64,000 nt of DNA, taken from the NCBI RefSeq assembly GCF_020524905.1, contig NZ_JAIVKI010000001.1, positions 1 through 64,000 on the forward strand, read 5' to 3'. The DNA comes from Microbulbifer variabilis (GTDB lineage Bacteria > Pseudomonadota > Gammaproteobacteria > Pseudomonadales > Cellvibrionaceae). Shown here piece after piece: positions 34,517 to 42,966 of the stretch. The translations under genes were made by a program, and so were the position numbers. The notes under the pieces were generated by a model that saw only the letters and a program-made list of their open reading frames with translations, had not been told where the DNA came from and did no database searches. Each line of letters opens with the position of its first letter. The stretch's first letter is position 1.

Positions 34517-35758
34517 ATGAGTGAGCCTCTAGAGCGGGTAGATGTGGCTATTGTCGGCGGCGGTATGGCTGGCGCCAGCTTGGCACTGATGCTGGCACAT
34601 TTTTGCCCTCACCTCAGTGTTCAGTTGCTGGAGCAGAGATCTCTGCCCGATGCCTCTGCCAGCGTGCGATTGCCCAGCTTTGATACCCGCGCCACTGCGA
34701 TTGCGGCCGGTAGTTTGCAGCTTTTCCAGCAGCTGGGTCTATGGCCAACTTTGCGGGAGTACAGTGCACCTATCAGGCGCATCCAGGTGAGTGACCGGGG
34801 CCATGCCTTTGGTACTACTCTCTCGGCTGGTACCCAGAAGCAGGCCAGTTTTGCCGGAATGCTAGGGGCTGTCATAGAAAATGCGGCTCTGGGCCCCATC
34901 CTGCACAATACCTTGAATGACACAGCGGTCAGACTTCTCTCTCCAGCTCGGGTAACCTCGGTGCGTATGGATAGTGAAGGCGCTAACTTGCGCTGGACAG
35001 ACGCGAATGGCGGCTCGGAACAGTTATTGAAGTGTGGTCTGCTGGTCGTCGCCGATGGAGTAGATTCACCTCTGTGTCAGCAGCTGGGAATGGAAATTGA
35101 CACAGTAAATTACCAGCAGCGGGCATTGATCACTACTGTTGCTCTACAGCGGGACCACGATGGCGTTGCCTATGAGCGTTTCACCCCATCAGGTCCGATG
35201 GCGCTGTTGCCTCTGCCCCGGCGTGAGGGTGTACACCGCGCGGCTCTGGTTTGGGCTTGTGCGGAAGAGGAGGCGGATACGGTCTGTGCACTGCCGGAAC
35301 AGGAGTGCTTACAACGGTTGCAACGGCAATTTGGGTGGCGCGCCGGTCGATTTCTCAGGGCGGGTGCCTTAAAGGGCTATCCGCTCAGTCTGTCACTGGC
35401 CCGTGAGCAGTGGCGACGCAATATAGTACTGTTGGGTAATTGCGCCCACTTTCTGCACCCGGTGGCGGGGCAGGGATTCAATCTGACCCTGCGCGATTGC
35501 TATGCCCTGGCCCAGGCACTGGCGCAGCCACAGCTACAGTCCGGCACTGTGGGGCATTTGGAGTGCTTGGCGGCCTATGGGGAAAACCGCAGGCTCGACC
35601 AGCAGTTAACAGTGGGGTTCAGTGACCGAATTCCGGCATTGTTTTCCTCGGCCAACCCTTTCCAACAAGTGGTGCGCCAAATGGGGATGCTTGGTCTTAC
35701 ACTGGTACCGCCACTGCGGCAGCAGTTTGCCGGACAGGCAGCGGGATTTGGGCTTTAA
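34517..35758 (+). CDS. ubiH: 2-octaprenyl-6-methoxyphenol hydroxylase-type FAD monooxygenase
   Basis: A 413-residue protein from ATG 34517, with GGGGGAG 6 nt upstream. It has the FAD dinucleotide fold VAIVGGGMAGASLAL, the second FAD motif VVADGVDSPL (DG) and the third, LLGNCAHFLHPVAGQGFNLTLRD. The GN-x-A form in this last motif, rather than GDAAH, is also that of E. coli UbiH and supports this assignment over UbiI. It hydroxylates the ubiquinone ring in the aerobic pathway. Order ygfB-pepP-ubiH-ubiI as in E. coli. Confidence 0.92.
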   Translation: MSEPLERVDVAIVGGGMAGASLALMLAHFCPHLSVQLLEQRSLPDASASVRLPSFDTRATAIAAGSLQLFQQLGLWPTLREYSAPIRRIQVSDRGHAFGTTLSAGTQKQASFAGMLGAVIENAALGPILHNTLNDTAVRLLSPARVTSVRMDSEGANLRWTDANGGSEQLLKCGLLVVADGVDSPLCQQLGMEIDTVNYQQRALITTVALQRDHDGVAYERFTPSGPMALLPLPRREGVHRAALVWACAEEEADTVCALPEQECLQRLQRQFGWRAGRFLRAGALKGYPLSLSLAREQWRRNIVLLGNCAHFLHPVAGQGFNLTLRDCYALAQALAQPQLQSGTVGHLECLAAYGENRRLDQQLTVGFSDRIPALFSSANPFQQVVRQMGMLGLTLVPPLRQQFAGQAAGFGL

Positions 35759-35850
35759 TTCCGGGCCTGAAATGGCTGGGTACTATGTGCTGATTATGTC
35801 TTGGATCGGGATCGGCACTAAGTTGGGCATAACAGTGGAAATGGCTAGAT

Positions 35851-37086
35851 ATGAATAGACACCGTTTGGATTTTGCCATCGTCGGTGCGGGAATGGTGGG
35901 TATGGCTCAGGCCGCACTGCTCGCTGTGCGCCACCCAAAGCTGCGCCTGGCGCTGTTGGAGGCCTCTTCCGAGACCCCTGTGCAGCTGTCCGATAATTAC
36001 GAACCTCGGGTTGTGGCACTCACTCAGGCGTCCCGTGAACTACTTGAGGAGGTCGGTGCCTGGGAGGAAATCTCCGCGCAACGGGCTTGCCCTTACGTGG
36101 AAATGCGGGTTTGGGATGCCGATGGCACGGGGTCGGTGCGCTTCAACAGCCGCGATGTGCAGTTACCCAATCTGGGGCATATCGTCGAGAACAATATTAT
36201 CGTTGCCGCCCTGCGCGCGCGGCTTGAGGCATTGCCCAACGTGGAGCTGGTTAACGGCTTTCGCCTGGAAAGCTGGTGGCGCGATTGTGGGCTCTGGCAT
36301 TTACAGCCGCGCGGTGAGCAATCCGATGGGGTCGAAGGTCTGCGGGAGCAGGCAGAAATCGTGCAAACTCGCCTGCTGATCGGTGCAGATGGCGCCCGCT
36401 CCAAAGTCCGCGATCTCTTGCGTATCCGTTGTCAGGAAACTGATTACCACCAGACTGCCCTGGTCTGTGTGGCTCGCTGTGAGAAGTCCCATCGACACAC
36501 TGCCTGGCAGCGTTTCATGCAAAGCGGCCCTCTGGCCTTCTTACCTCTGGCGGGCCACGGCGATGACAACCACTGCGCCGTTGTCTGGTCGGCGGATGAT
36601 GCTCTCGCACGCGAATTATTAATGCTGGACGACCAGGCATTTGCCCTCAATCTTGAAAAGGCTATTGAGAGTCGCCTCGGCAAAGTGGAGTCTGTCAGTG
36701 AACGCTTCTCCTTCCCCTTGCGCGCGCGACATGCAGAGCGCTACCACGGACCCGGCGCCGTACTGGTTGGAGATGCCGCTCACAGCATTCACCCACTAGC
36801 GGGGCAGGGAGTAAACCTGGGTTTCCAGGATGTACGTGTACTTACCGACGAGATAGACCGCGCACTGTCCCGCGGTTTGGAACAGGCACACGCCTCGGTC
36901 TTGGCGCGTTACGAGCGCCGCCGCCGTGGCGACAATGCCGCTACATTGAAGGCCATGAGCACCTTCAAATCCTTGTTCGGTGCCGGTGAGTTGCACTGGC
37001 GCTGGCTGCGCAATACCGGCTTGAGTATGGTAGACGCCAGCCCCATGTTAAAGAAACGTATCATCATGCGGGCTATGGCGGTTTAG
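35851..37086 (+). CDS. ubiI: UbiI/VisC-type FAD monooxygenase of ubiquinone synthesis
   Basis: A 411-residue FAD hydroxylase paralogous to UbiH. Motifs are FAIVGAGMVGMAQAALLAVR, LIGADGARSKVRDLL, and LVGDAAHSIHPLAGQGVNLG with the standard GDAAH. Position directly after ubiH and the GD form of motif three fit UbiI (VisC), which hydroxylates C5 of the ring. UbiF-like roles in organisms lacking UbiF cannot be excluded. The start is ATG 35851, 92 nt after the ubiH stop. Confidence 0.9.
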   Translation: MNRHRLDFAIVGAGMVGMAQAALLAVRHPKLRLALLEASSETPVQLSDNYEPRVVALTQASRELLEEVGAWEEISAQRACPYVEMRVWDADGTGSVRFNSRDVQLPNLGHIVENNIIVAALRARLEALPNVELVNGFRLESWWRDCGLWHLQPRGEQSDGVEGLREQAEIVQTRLLIGADGARSKVRDLLRIRCQETDYHQTALVCVARCEKSHRHTAWQRFMQSGPLAFLPLAGHGDDNHCAVVWSADDALARELLMLDDQAFALNLEKAIESRLGKVESVSERFSFPLRARHAERYHGPGAVLVGDAAHSIHPLAGQGVNLGFQDVRVLTDEIDRALSRGLEQAHASVLARYERRRRGDNAATLKAMSTFKSLFGAGELHWRWLRNTGLSMVDASPMLKKRIIMRAMAV

Positions 37087-37165
37087 TGGGGGCTTGCCTT
37101 AAATTGCCCACCGCTCTGCTCAAAGTTGATGAGTGGGCACAAAAATAAAGTCCGCTAGGGCGCAA

Positions 37166-37205
37166 GGTGTCAGCTGGCAGGCTGATAATATTAGCCGGCA
37201 ACACC
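37166..37205 (+). other. imperfect stem-loop upstream of the rhomboid gene
   Basis: GGTGT-CA-GCTGGC (37166-37178) can pair with GCCGGC-A-ACACC (37194-37205), with one G-U pair and a small internal loop. It lies 45 nt before the TTG start at 37250. No T-tract, so it could be a read-through-prone end of ubiI or a leader structure. Confidence 0.35.
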
Positions 37206-37249
37206 TATCGGAAATAGCCGGAAATAGTTGGTAATAAAGGTTTCCCGAA

Positions 37250-38215
37250 TTGAGTCAGTGGATTTCTATTTATAGCTTCCCTCTCTCCAAGGATCTCGGT
37301 GCGCTTGCGAGGTTTATTCAGCGCTATCAATTACCTCTACGTATCACCGAGGAAAAAAATCAGCAGCTATTACTCTGCCCCAATGCAGGCTTAGCGGAAA
37401 TGCTTAAGCCTCTATTGCAACGCTGGGATTCTGGAGAGCTGGATCTCGATCAAGTGCATATGCAGAGGATTGAAGGCGAAGAGCCTGGTAGCGAAGCAAC
37501 ACAGATCTCTGCGGCAGCAACTGACTCCCAGGCTGGTGCTACTGAAGATAATCCCGATAAAAAAAATGGCGATGCAGTATCTGTATTGCCGAGCTTTCCC
37601 CTGGATAAGACTCCCATCAGTCTTTTGTTGATAGCCCTGTGTTTTTTTGGCTGGTTTCTACAGGTAAATAATTTAAGTAGCGGCCTGCTGATTTATCCCG
37701 ATCAGAGCGGTGGGGACACTTTTTCAGAATCCTCACTGGCTTGGCATTTAGAGCAGGGGCAGTGGTGGAGACTATTCACTCCGGCGATTGTGCATTTTTC
37801 CCTACCTCACGCGCTGTTTAATGCCCTGGGTATCTGGATTCTCGGCAGGCCCATCGAGGCTCGCAGTGGGGGTGTTGTATTTGTTCTACTGGCGTTACTC
37901 AGCGCCGTCGCCTCCAACCTGGCCCAGTATTTTTGGCAGCCCGGGGTGCTTTTCGGAGGCATGTCCGGTGTCGTTTATGCTCTGGTGGGTTTCGCCTTGG
38001 TTTTACAGCGTTTTCAGCCTCTGTGGCGGGATATACCGGCGGGAATTCCCGCTGTAGCCCTAGTGTGGCTGCTATTGTGTGCCCTGGGCATTGTGACGCT
38101 ATTAACTGGGGTGGGGGTTGCCAATGCCGCTCATATTGGTGGGCTACTCAGTGGTCTGATAATTGCCCTTGTGTACTGTGCCCTGGGAGGCGCCCGAAGA
38201 TTTGCCCCAATCTAG
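37250..38215 (+). CDS. rhomboid-family intramembrane serine protease (GlpG-like)
   Basis: A 321-residue protein starting at TTG 37250 (AAAGG about 9 nt upstream). Residues 1 to about 75 are a GlpG-like cytosolic domain (SIYSFPLSKDLGALARFIQR), followed by an acidic linker and about six membrane helices. The catalytic set is complete: His187-x3-Asn191 (PHALFNALG) for the oxyanion site, Ser239 in GGMSGVVYALVG and His295 in NAAHIGGLLSG. It cleaves membrane proteins within or near the bilayer. It sits between ubiI and an MBL-fold gene. Confidence 0.9.
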   Translation: MSQWISIYSFPLSKDLGALARFIQRYQLPLRITEEKNQQLLLCPNAGLAEMLKPLLQRWDSGELDLDQVHMQRIEGEEPGSEATQISAAATDSQAGATEDNPDKKNGDAVSVLPSFPLDKTPISLLLIALCFFGWFLQVNNLSSGLLIYPDQSGGDTFSESSLAWHLEQGQWWRLFTPAIVHFSLPHALFNALGIWILGRPIEARSGGVVFVLLALLSAVASNLAQYFWQPGVLFGGMSGVVYALVGFALVLQRFQPLWRDIPAGIPAVALVWLLLCALGIVTLLTGVGVANAAHIGGLLSGLIIALVYCALGGARRFAPI

Positions 38216-38248
38216 ATAGCTTGGATATTGCGAGGATGGTGAGCCTCA

Positions 38249-38977
38249 ATGGAAAAGCTGGATATTGTACGAATACCAATATTTCCCCTGGGGATGATTA
38301 ATGCCCACCTGATTTTAGGCTCAGATAGCAAAATATTGGTGGACTCCGGGGTGCCCGGCTCCGAAGAAAAAATAGGGCGATCTCTGTCGCGGCTGGGGCT
38401 CTCCTTTAAAGATATTGATCTGATTGTTGTTACCCATGCTCATGCAGATCACGCTGGCAGTGCCAGCAAACTGCAGCAATTTTGTGCCGCTCCAATCCTT
38501 GCCCATCGGGGAGACCTGGCCTATTTTCAGCAGGAAAAGGCGATGACCTATTGTGCTACCGGCTGGTTTGGCCGGTTGCTGCTGAAATCGGGAATGCCGC
38601 TGCGCCCCTACGATCAATTTACTCCGGATATTCTGCTTAAAGACCAGGAGGTTTTTGACCTTTCTGAATTTGGAGTAAGCGGTGTTGTTTTTTCAACACC
38701 GGGTCATACCCAAGGCTCTATATCTATCACCCTCAGCGACAAGCGCGCACTGGTTGGCGACCTGGTGGCTTCGGGAATCTTCCTCGGTGGCATTATGTTG
38801 ACCGGCAGGGCGCGCCAGCCTCCTTTTGAGGAAAACCCTGTGGAAGTAGCCAGGCAATTATTAAATTTGCTCGATAAGGGGCAAGAGACCTTTTACCTGG
38901 GGCATGGAGGACCTCTGCCTGCACGGGAGGTGAGGCGCTACGCAGAGCGGATATTGGGTGAAGAGAGAGCAGGATAA
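38249..38977 (+). CDS. metallo-beta-lactamase-fold hydrolase
   Basis: A 242-residue MBL-fold protein with the metal motif LIVVTHAHADHAGSASKL (HxHxDH), then STPGHTQGSISI (third His), DKRALVGDLVASG (Asp ligand) and YLGHGGP (last His). All ligands of a dinuclear zinc site are present. No beta-lactamase N-terminal signal is present, so it is cytoplasmic; a thioesterase or glyoxalase-II-like role is possible. GAGG precedes the start, and the gap from the rhomboid gene is only 33 nt, so they are probably co-transcribed. Confidence 0.88.
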   Translation: MEKLDIVRIPIFPLGMINAHLILGSDSKILVDSGVPGSEEKIGRSLSRLGLSFKDIDLIVVTHAHADHAGSASKLQQFCAAPILAHRGDLAYFQQEKAMTYCATGWFGRLLLKSGMPLRPYDQFTPDILLKDQEVFDLSEFGVSGVVFSTPGHTQGSISITLSDKRALVGDLVASGIFLGGIMLTGRARQPPFEENPVEVARQLLNLLDKGQETFYLGHGGPLPAREVRRYAERILGEERAG

Positions 38978-39144
38978 TCCTTTTTCATAAAGCTTACTTT
39001 TCCTTCAACTTAATAAAACTGGTTTATGCTCAGATTCCACGTATCCAGGTGGATTTGTCTTTGGGGTTTTACCTAATTTTAGACTTGTTGTATCACCGAC
39101 AGTGCGCAAAAATTCAGCTCTAATTCTGCTGTAACCAGGGATAT

Positions 39145-40269
39145 ATGTTTCTCTTAATTACCTATATTTTTATCGCTCTCGGCTTTTCCTTTTTGTGCTC
39201 GATTGCTGAATCGGTCATTCTCAGTGTCACTACGCCCTATGTGAGGCTGCTTGAGCGGGACGGGCATAAGGCGGGGTCTCTGCTACGCAAGCTGAAAGGG
39301 GACATTAATGCGCCCCTGGCCGCGATTCTTACCCTGAATACCATTGCCCACACCGCCGGTGCTGCTGGCGCCGGTGCCCAGGCCGCAGCGGTTTTCGGCA
39401 ATCAGTATCTGGGCATTGCCTCCGCAATCCTCACACTGTTGATTTTGGTTTTTTCCGAAATTATTCCTAAAACCCTGGGAGCGGTTTATTGGCGCCAGCT
39501 GGCTCCACTTACCGCTTATGTGCTGCGTGGATTGGTGTGGCTGCTCTACCCCTTTGTGAAGATGTCCGAGTGGTTGACACGGGGCTTATCGCATGGACCC
39601 ACCCTTACGGGCTTCAGTCGCGATGAATTTGCGATTATGGCGGAGATCGGAGAGGCAGAGGGCCAGTTGGAGGAGCGCGAGTCTAGTATTCTACGCAACC
39701 TGTTTTTTACTTTGCGCGACCACTCTGTGCGCGAGGTGATGACGCCGCGCACCGTGGTTTTCTCCCTATCTGAAGACGCCACCTTGGCCGAGGTTTACGA
39801 GGAGGCGGAGAAGGGGCGTTTTTCCCGCATCCCCGTCTATGAAAACCGCGATCAGGACTGTGTGGTGGGTTTTGTGCTCAAGCAGGAACTACTGCTCGCC
39901 TACGCCAAGGGCGAGGGTGAGCGTAAATTGTCCGAATTTCGCCGCGAAATGCTGATGTTGCCGGAAACGGCCACCATCTATCAGGCGTTCCAGAAAATGC
40001 TGCAGCGAAGGGTGCAAATTAGTGCGGTGCTGGATGAGTATGGCAGCCTGGAGGGGGTGGTTACCCTGGAGGATCTTCTCGAGACATTACTCGGCGAGGA
40101 GATTGTCGATGAGGCGGATAAAACACCAGATCGCCAGGAGTTGGCCAAACGCCTGTGGCGCTGGCGCTCAAAGAGGCACGGGCTCAAGGTGGATGAGTCG
40201 GCTCAGCAGGAGCCGGATACTGAAGAAGCTGGTGATGGGCGGGAAGACCGAAAGAGCCGCGATGAATGA
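39145..40269 (+). CDS. CNNM (DUF21) transmembrane protein with CBS pair
   Basis: A 374-residue protein with AGGGA before the ATG. Residues 1 to about 150 form the DUF21/CNNM membrane domain (SFLCSIAESVILSVTTPYVR, FSEIIPKTLGAVYW). A CBS pair follows (VREVMTPRTVVFSLSEDATL; VVGFVLKQELL; VQISAVLDEYGSLEGVVTLE; DLLETLLGEEIVDE). The usual C-terminal CorC_HlyC domain of the longer YfjD/YtfL-type proteins is missing; a charged tail replaces it. Family members are linked to Mg2+/Co2+ transport or efflux. It is probably monocistronic. Confidence 0.85.
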   Translation: MFLLITYIFIALGFSFLCSIAESVILSVTTPYVRLLERDGHKAGSLLRKLKGDINAPLAAILTLNTIAHTAGAAGAGAQAAAVFGNQYLGIASAILTLLILVFSEIIPKTLGAVYWRQLAPLTAYVLRGLVWLLYPFVKMSEWLTRGLSHGPTLTGFSRDEFAIMAEIGEAEGQLEERESSILRNLFFTLRDHSVREVMTPRTVVFSLSEDATLAEVYEEAEKGRFSRIPVYENRDQDCVVGFVLKQELLLAYAKGEGERKLSEFRREMLMLPETATIYQAFQKMLQRRVQISAVLDEYGSLEGVVTLEDLLETLLGEEIVDEADKTPDRQELAKRLWRWRSKRHGLKVDESAQQEPDTEEAGDGREDRKSRDE

Positions 40270-40473
40270 ATTCAGCGCTTTATGCCTCGTATTTTTATAC
40301 TGCCGGCACCCCCGGCGGAATCTTTGACGGTCACCGGCAAGCTGTACAGGTTTTGATTCCGGTGGCTGCTAGGCTTCTGTGCAGATATGTCGCAGTGCAT
40401 AGCCCGCTGGCAAGGCCTGTACCCAAGCCGCTAGAATACGCCGCTTCGGAACCTGACGGACTGAGAATTTAAA

Positions 40474-41562
40474 ATGGGAAACAGAACGCCTCTGTATGAC
40501 ACACATGTCGCTATGGGCGGCAAAATGGTGGATTTCGGTGGATGGGATATGCCGCTGCACTACGGATCGCAGCTGGATGAGCACAATAAGGTGCGCACCG
40601 ATGCGGGGATGTTTGATGTCTCCCACATGACCGTGGTCGATGTCGATGGCGCGGGTGCCCGCGACTACCTGCGTTACCTGCTGGCCAACGATGTAGCCAA
40701 GCTCGACGGCAATCCCGGTAAGGCACTGTATACCGGCATGCTGAATGAAAAGGGTGGTGTCATTGACGACCTGATCGTCTATCTGCGCGACCCCGGTTAC
40801 CGAGTAGTAGTGAACTGCGCAACCCGTGAGAAAGATCTGGCCTGGATGAATAAGCAGGCGGAATCTTTTGAGGTGACGCTCACTGAGCGTCCCCAGTTGG
40901 CGATGATTGCTATCCAAGGTCCCAATGCCCTCAGCAAAACCAAAGAGGTTTTGGGCATCGATTGGACTGCTGCGATCGATGCGTTGAAAGTGTTCCAGAG
41001 CGTAGCCCGCGGTGAATGGTTTGTTGCCCGCACTGGTTACACTGGCGAAGACGGCCTGGAAATTATGCTGCCCGGCGAAGATGCCAGCGGTTTCTGGCGC
41101 GCTTTGGACGAGGCCGGCGTTGCACCTTGTGGCCTGGGCGCGCGCGATACCCTGCGCCTCGAGGCGGGTATGAACCTGTACGGCCATGAAATGGACGAGG
41201 AGACCTCTCCTCTCATTGCCAATATGGCTTGGACTGTTGCTTGGGCGCCGGAGAGCCGCAACTTTATCGGCCGTGCGGCACTGGAAGAGGAGAAGGCCAA
41301 GGGCATCGAACACAAGCTGGTAGGCTTGGTTCTGGAGGAGCGCGGCGTCCTGCGCGGGGGCCAGTATGTGATGGTAGACGGTAGCGACGAGCGCGGTATC
41401 ATCACCAGCGGAACCTTCTCCCCGACCCTGGGTTACTCCATCGCCCTGGCGCGGGTACCGGCCAATGTCGGTGATACCGCCGAAGTGGAAATCCGCAAGA
41501 AGCTGCAGCCGGTCAAGGTGGTTAAGCCTTGCTTTGTGCGCAACGGCAAATCGGTTATTTAA
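40474..41562 (+). CDS. gcvT: aminomethyltransferase, glycine cleavage T protein
   Basis: A 362-residue T protein. [20 protein letters not shown] is the normal start. [13 protein letters not shown] and [14 protein letters not shown] lie in the folate-binding domain, and [14 protein letters not shown] and [20 protein letters not shown] supply the catalytic and folate contacts. It transfers the methylene group from the H-protein aminomethyl-lipoyl arm to tetrahydrofolate, releasing ammonia. gcvH follows 67 nt downstream. The P-protein gene is absent here. I see no glycine riboswitch in the 204 nt upstream. Confidence 0.96.
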   Translation: MGNRTPLYDTHVAMGGKMVDFGGWDMPLHYGSQLDEHNKVRTDAGMFDVSHMTVVDVDGAGARDYLRYLLANDVAKLDGNPGKALYTGMLNEKGGVIDDLIVYLRDPGYRVVVNCATREKDLAWMNKQAESFEVTLTERPQLAMIAIQGPNALSKTKEVLGIDWTAAIDALKVFQSVARGEWFVARTGYTGEDGLEIMLPGEDASGFWRALDEAGVAPCGLGARDTLRLEAGMNLYGHEMDEETSPLIANMAWTVAWAPESRNFIGRAALEEEKAKGIEHKLVGLVLEERGVLRGGQYVMVDGSDERGIITSGTFSPTLGYSIALARVPANVGDTAEVEIRKKLQPVKVVKPCFVRNGKSVI

Positions 41563-41629
41563 GCGTCGCACCAAAGGTGTAGGCGCCATTAAGACAATAT
41601 ATTTAGATGCTTAATCAAAGGATCACAGC

Positions 41630-42016
41630 ATGAGCGAAATCCGCAACGAATTGAAATATCTCTCCAGCCACGAGTGGGCGCGATTGGAAGAGGACGGCAC
41701 CGTTACTATCGGCATCAGCGACCATGCCCAGGATGCACTGGGTGACGTGGTCTATGTTGAAACACCCGAAGTAGGCAGCACTCTGGCCGCCGGTGACGAA
41801 GCCGGTGTGGTTGAGTCCGTTAAGGCTGCCAGCGATATCTACTCCCCGGTGTCCGGTGAGGTCGTTGAGGTGAATGAAACTCTGGAAGAGTCTCCAGAAA
41901 CCGTAAACTCCTCTCCTTACGACGATGGCTGGTTCTTCCGCATTAAGCCCAGCGATGTGAGCGAGCTGGACAATATGCTGGATGCCGATGCCTATCGCTC
42001 GGAGTCTGAGGACTAA
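41630..42016 (+). CDS. gcvH: glycine cleavage system H protein
   Basis: A 128-residue H protein. The lipoylated lysine is Lys65 in [37 protein letters not shown] and [14 protein letters not shown] are family signatures. It shuttles the aminomethyl group between the P and T proteins. AAAGGATC lies upstream of the ATG, and a strong terminator directly follows the stop, so the unit ends here as gcvT-gcvH. Confidence 0.97.
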   Translation: MSEIRNELKYLSSHEWARLEEDGTVTIGISDHAQDALGDVVYVETPEVGSTLAAGDEAGVVESVKAASDIYSPVSGEVVEVNETLEESPETVNSSPYDDGWFFRIKPSDVSELDNMLDADAYRSESED

Positions 42017-42034
42017 CTTATTAGTTGGCCAATA

Positions 42035-42066
42035 AAAAAGACCACTGGGTTTTCAGTGGTCTTTTT
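42035..42066. terminator. bidirectional terminator after gcvH
   Basis: A 13-bp stem AAAAAGACCACTG/CAGTGGTCTTTTT with a 6-nt loop gives T5 tails on both strands. It serves gcvH (stop 42016) and the convergent lipoprotein gene (stop 42116). Confidence 0.95.
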
Positions 42067-42115
42067 ATAAATATCACTAGGGAAATATAATTCTACGTAA
42101 ATGATATTTAGTCGT

Positions 42116-42772
42116 TTAGTCAAACGACATCACTCCGCGGACTTCCTCATCATTTATTATTTGATCTAGTTGAGCTTTGTAAGCTAGTAGAATGTTGTTT
42201 TGAGGAGACTGGTTGGCCTTTTCTTCAATTACATCCCGCTCCTTAAGATTTTTTGTCAGAAGCTGACCATCTTCTAAATCATATACCAAAACACTAGTAT
42301 CAGTATCGAAGTTAAAAGCGGATACCCAATTTAGGTTAATACTGAAATACCATTCATTCAGCACTAAATTAATCATTTTTGTAGCATTTTTTTCCTCCAT
42401 TAGCTGCTTGATGGTTGTCTCCTCAGGGATCTCATCTAAGTCAACTTCTGCAGCATTCCAGCCGGAGGTGTTCAGACCATATACCAGTCTACTTTGTAAA
42501 AATTGCGCTAGGTTTTTCTCTTTATCTCCGGGCTCTGTGGCAAGTACTTGCTTTACGTGCCAATCAACAGGGATACCAAAGGACGCGTGGGCTTTGCCAA
42601 CAAATGTTTTTTTCTTTCCTTCGATTACTCGCTGGCGTTGGTCAATTACTGATATTAGTATTGACTCCTTAGTTTGATACTCAGGGGCTACAGATTGCTC
42701 ATCCAGGGATACGGGGGAGACGCATGCTGTCACCATAATAGCCAGAGTTAGAAGCGCTATTTTTTTTAGCAC
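42116..42772 (-). CDS. uncharacterised lipoprotein
   Basis: A 218-residue protein with a lipoprotein signal (AIMVTACVSP, lipidated Cys17). The mature part starts with VSLDEQSVAPEYQTKESILI and has SVIDQRQRVIEGKKK, SFGIPVDWHVKQVL, FLQSRLVYGLNTSGW and ISINLNWVSAF-like strands, ending EEVRGVMSFD. It is predicted to be a periplasm-facing outer-membrane lipoprotein. I recognise no domain. The gene is AT-richer than gcvTH and ptsP on either side and stands alone between the gcvH terminator and ptsP. Confidence 0.75.
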   Translation of the reverse strand: MLKKIALLTLAIMVTACVSPVSLDEQSVAPEYQTKESILISVIDQRQRVIEGKKKTFVGKAHASFGIPVDWHVKQVLATEPGDKEKNLAQFLQSRLVYGLNTSGWNAAEVDLDEIPEETTIKQLMEEKNATKMINLVLNEWYFSINLNWVSAFNFDTDTSVLVYDLEDGQLLTKNLKERDVIEEKANQSPQNNILLAYKAQLDQIINDEEVRGVMSFD

Positions 42773-42966
42773 GGCAAGTTACCTTCAAATCAAGTTTATT
42801 TTTAAATGAGGTGGGTATGCCAATATCAATAGACGTTGGCGTAAAAGCAGAATTCTACCACCAGATAGGTAATTTGTATTAACTAATAATGAGCTGCTTC
42901 CAGTAGGAACTGCTTTGATATGATGGCTGCTTAATAGCAAAAATAATAATAGACCGGAGCGTCAAT

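Noticed and set aside
40270-40473. Possible glycine riboswitch upstream of gcvT
   Set aside because: The conserved glycine-aptamer core segments and the tandem arrangement were not found on inspection.
40369-41589. 406-codon antisense frame opposite gcvT
   Set aside because: Mirror frame of a highly conserved gene; the sense strand has complete GcvT signatures.
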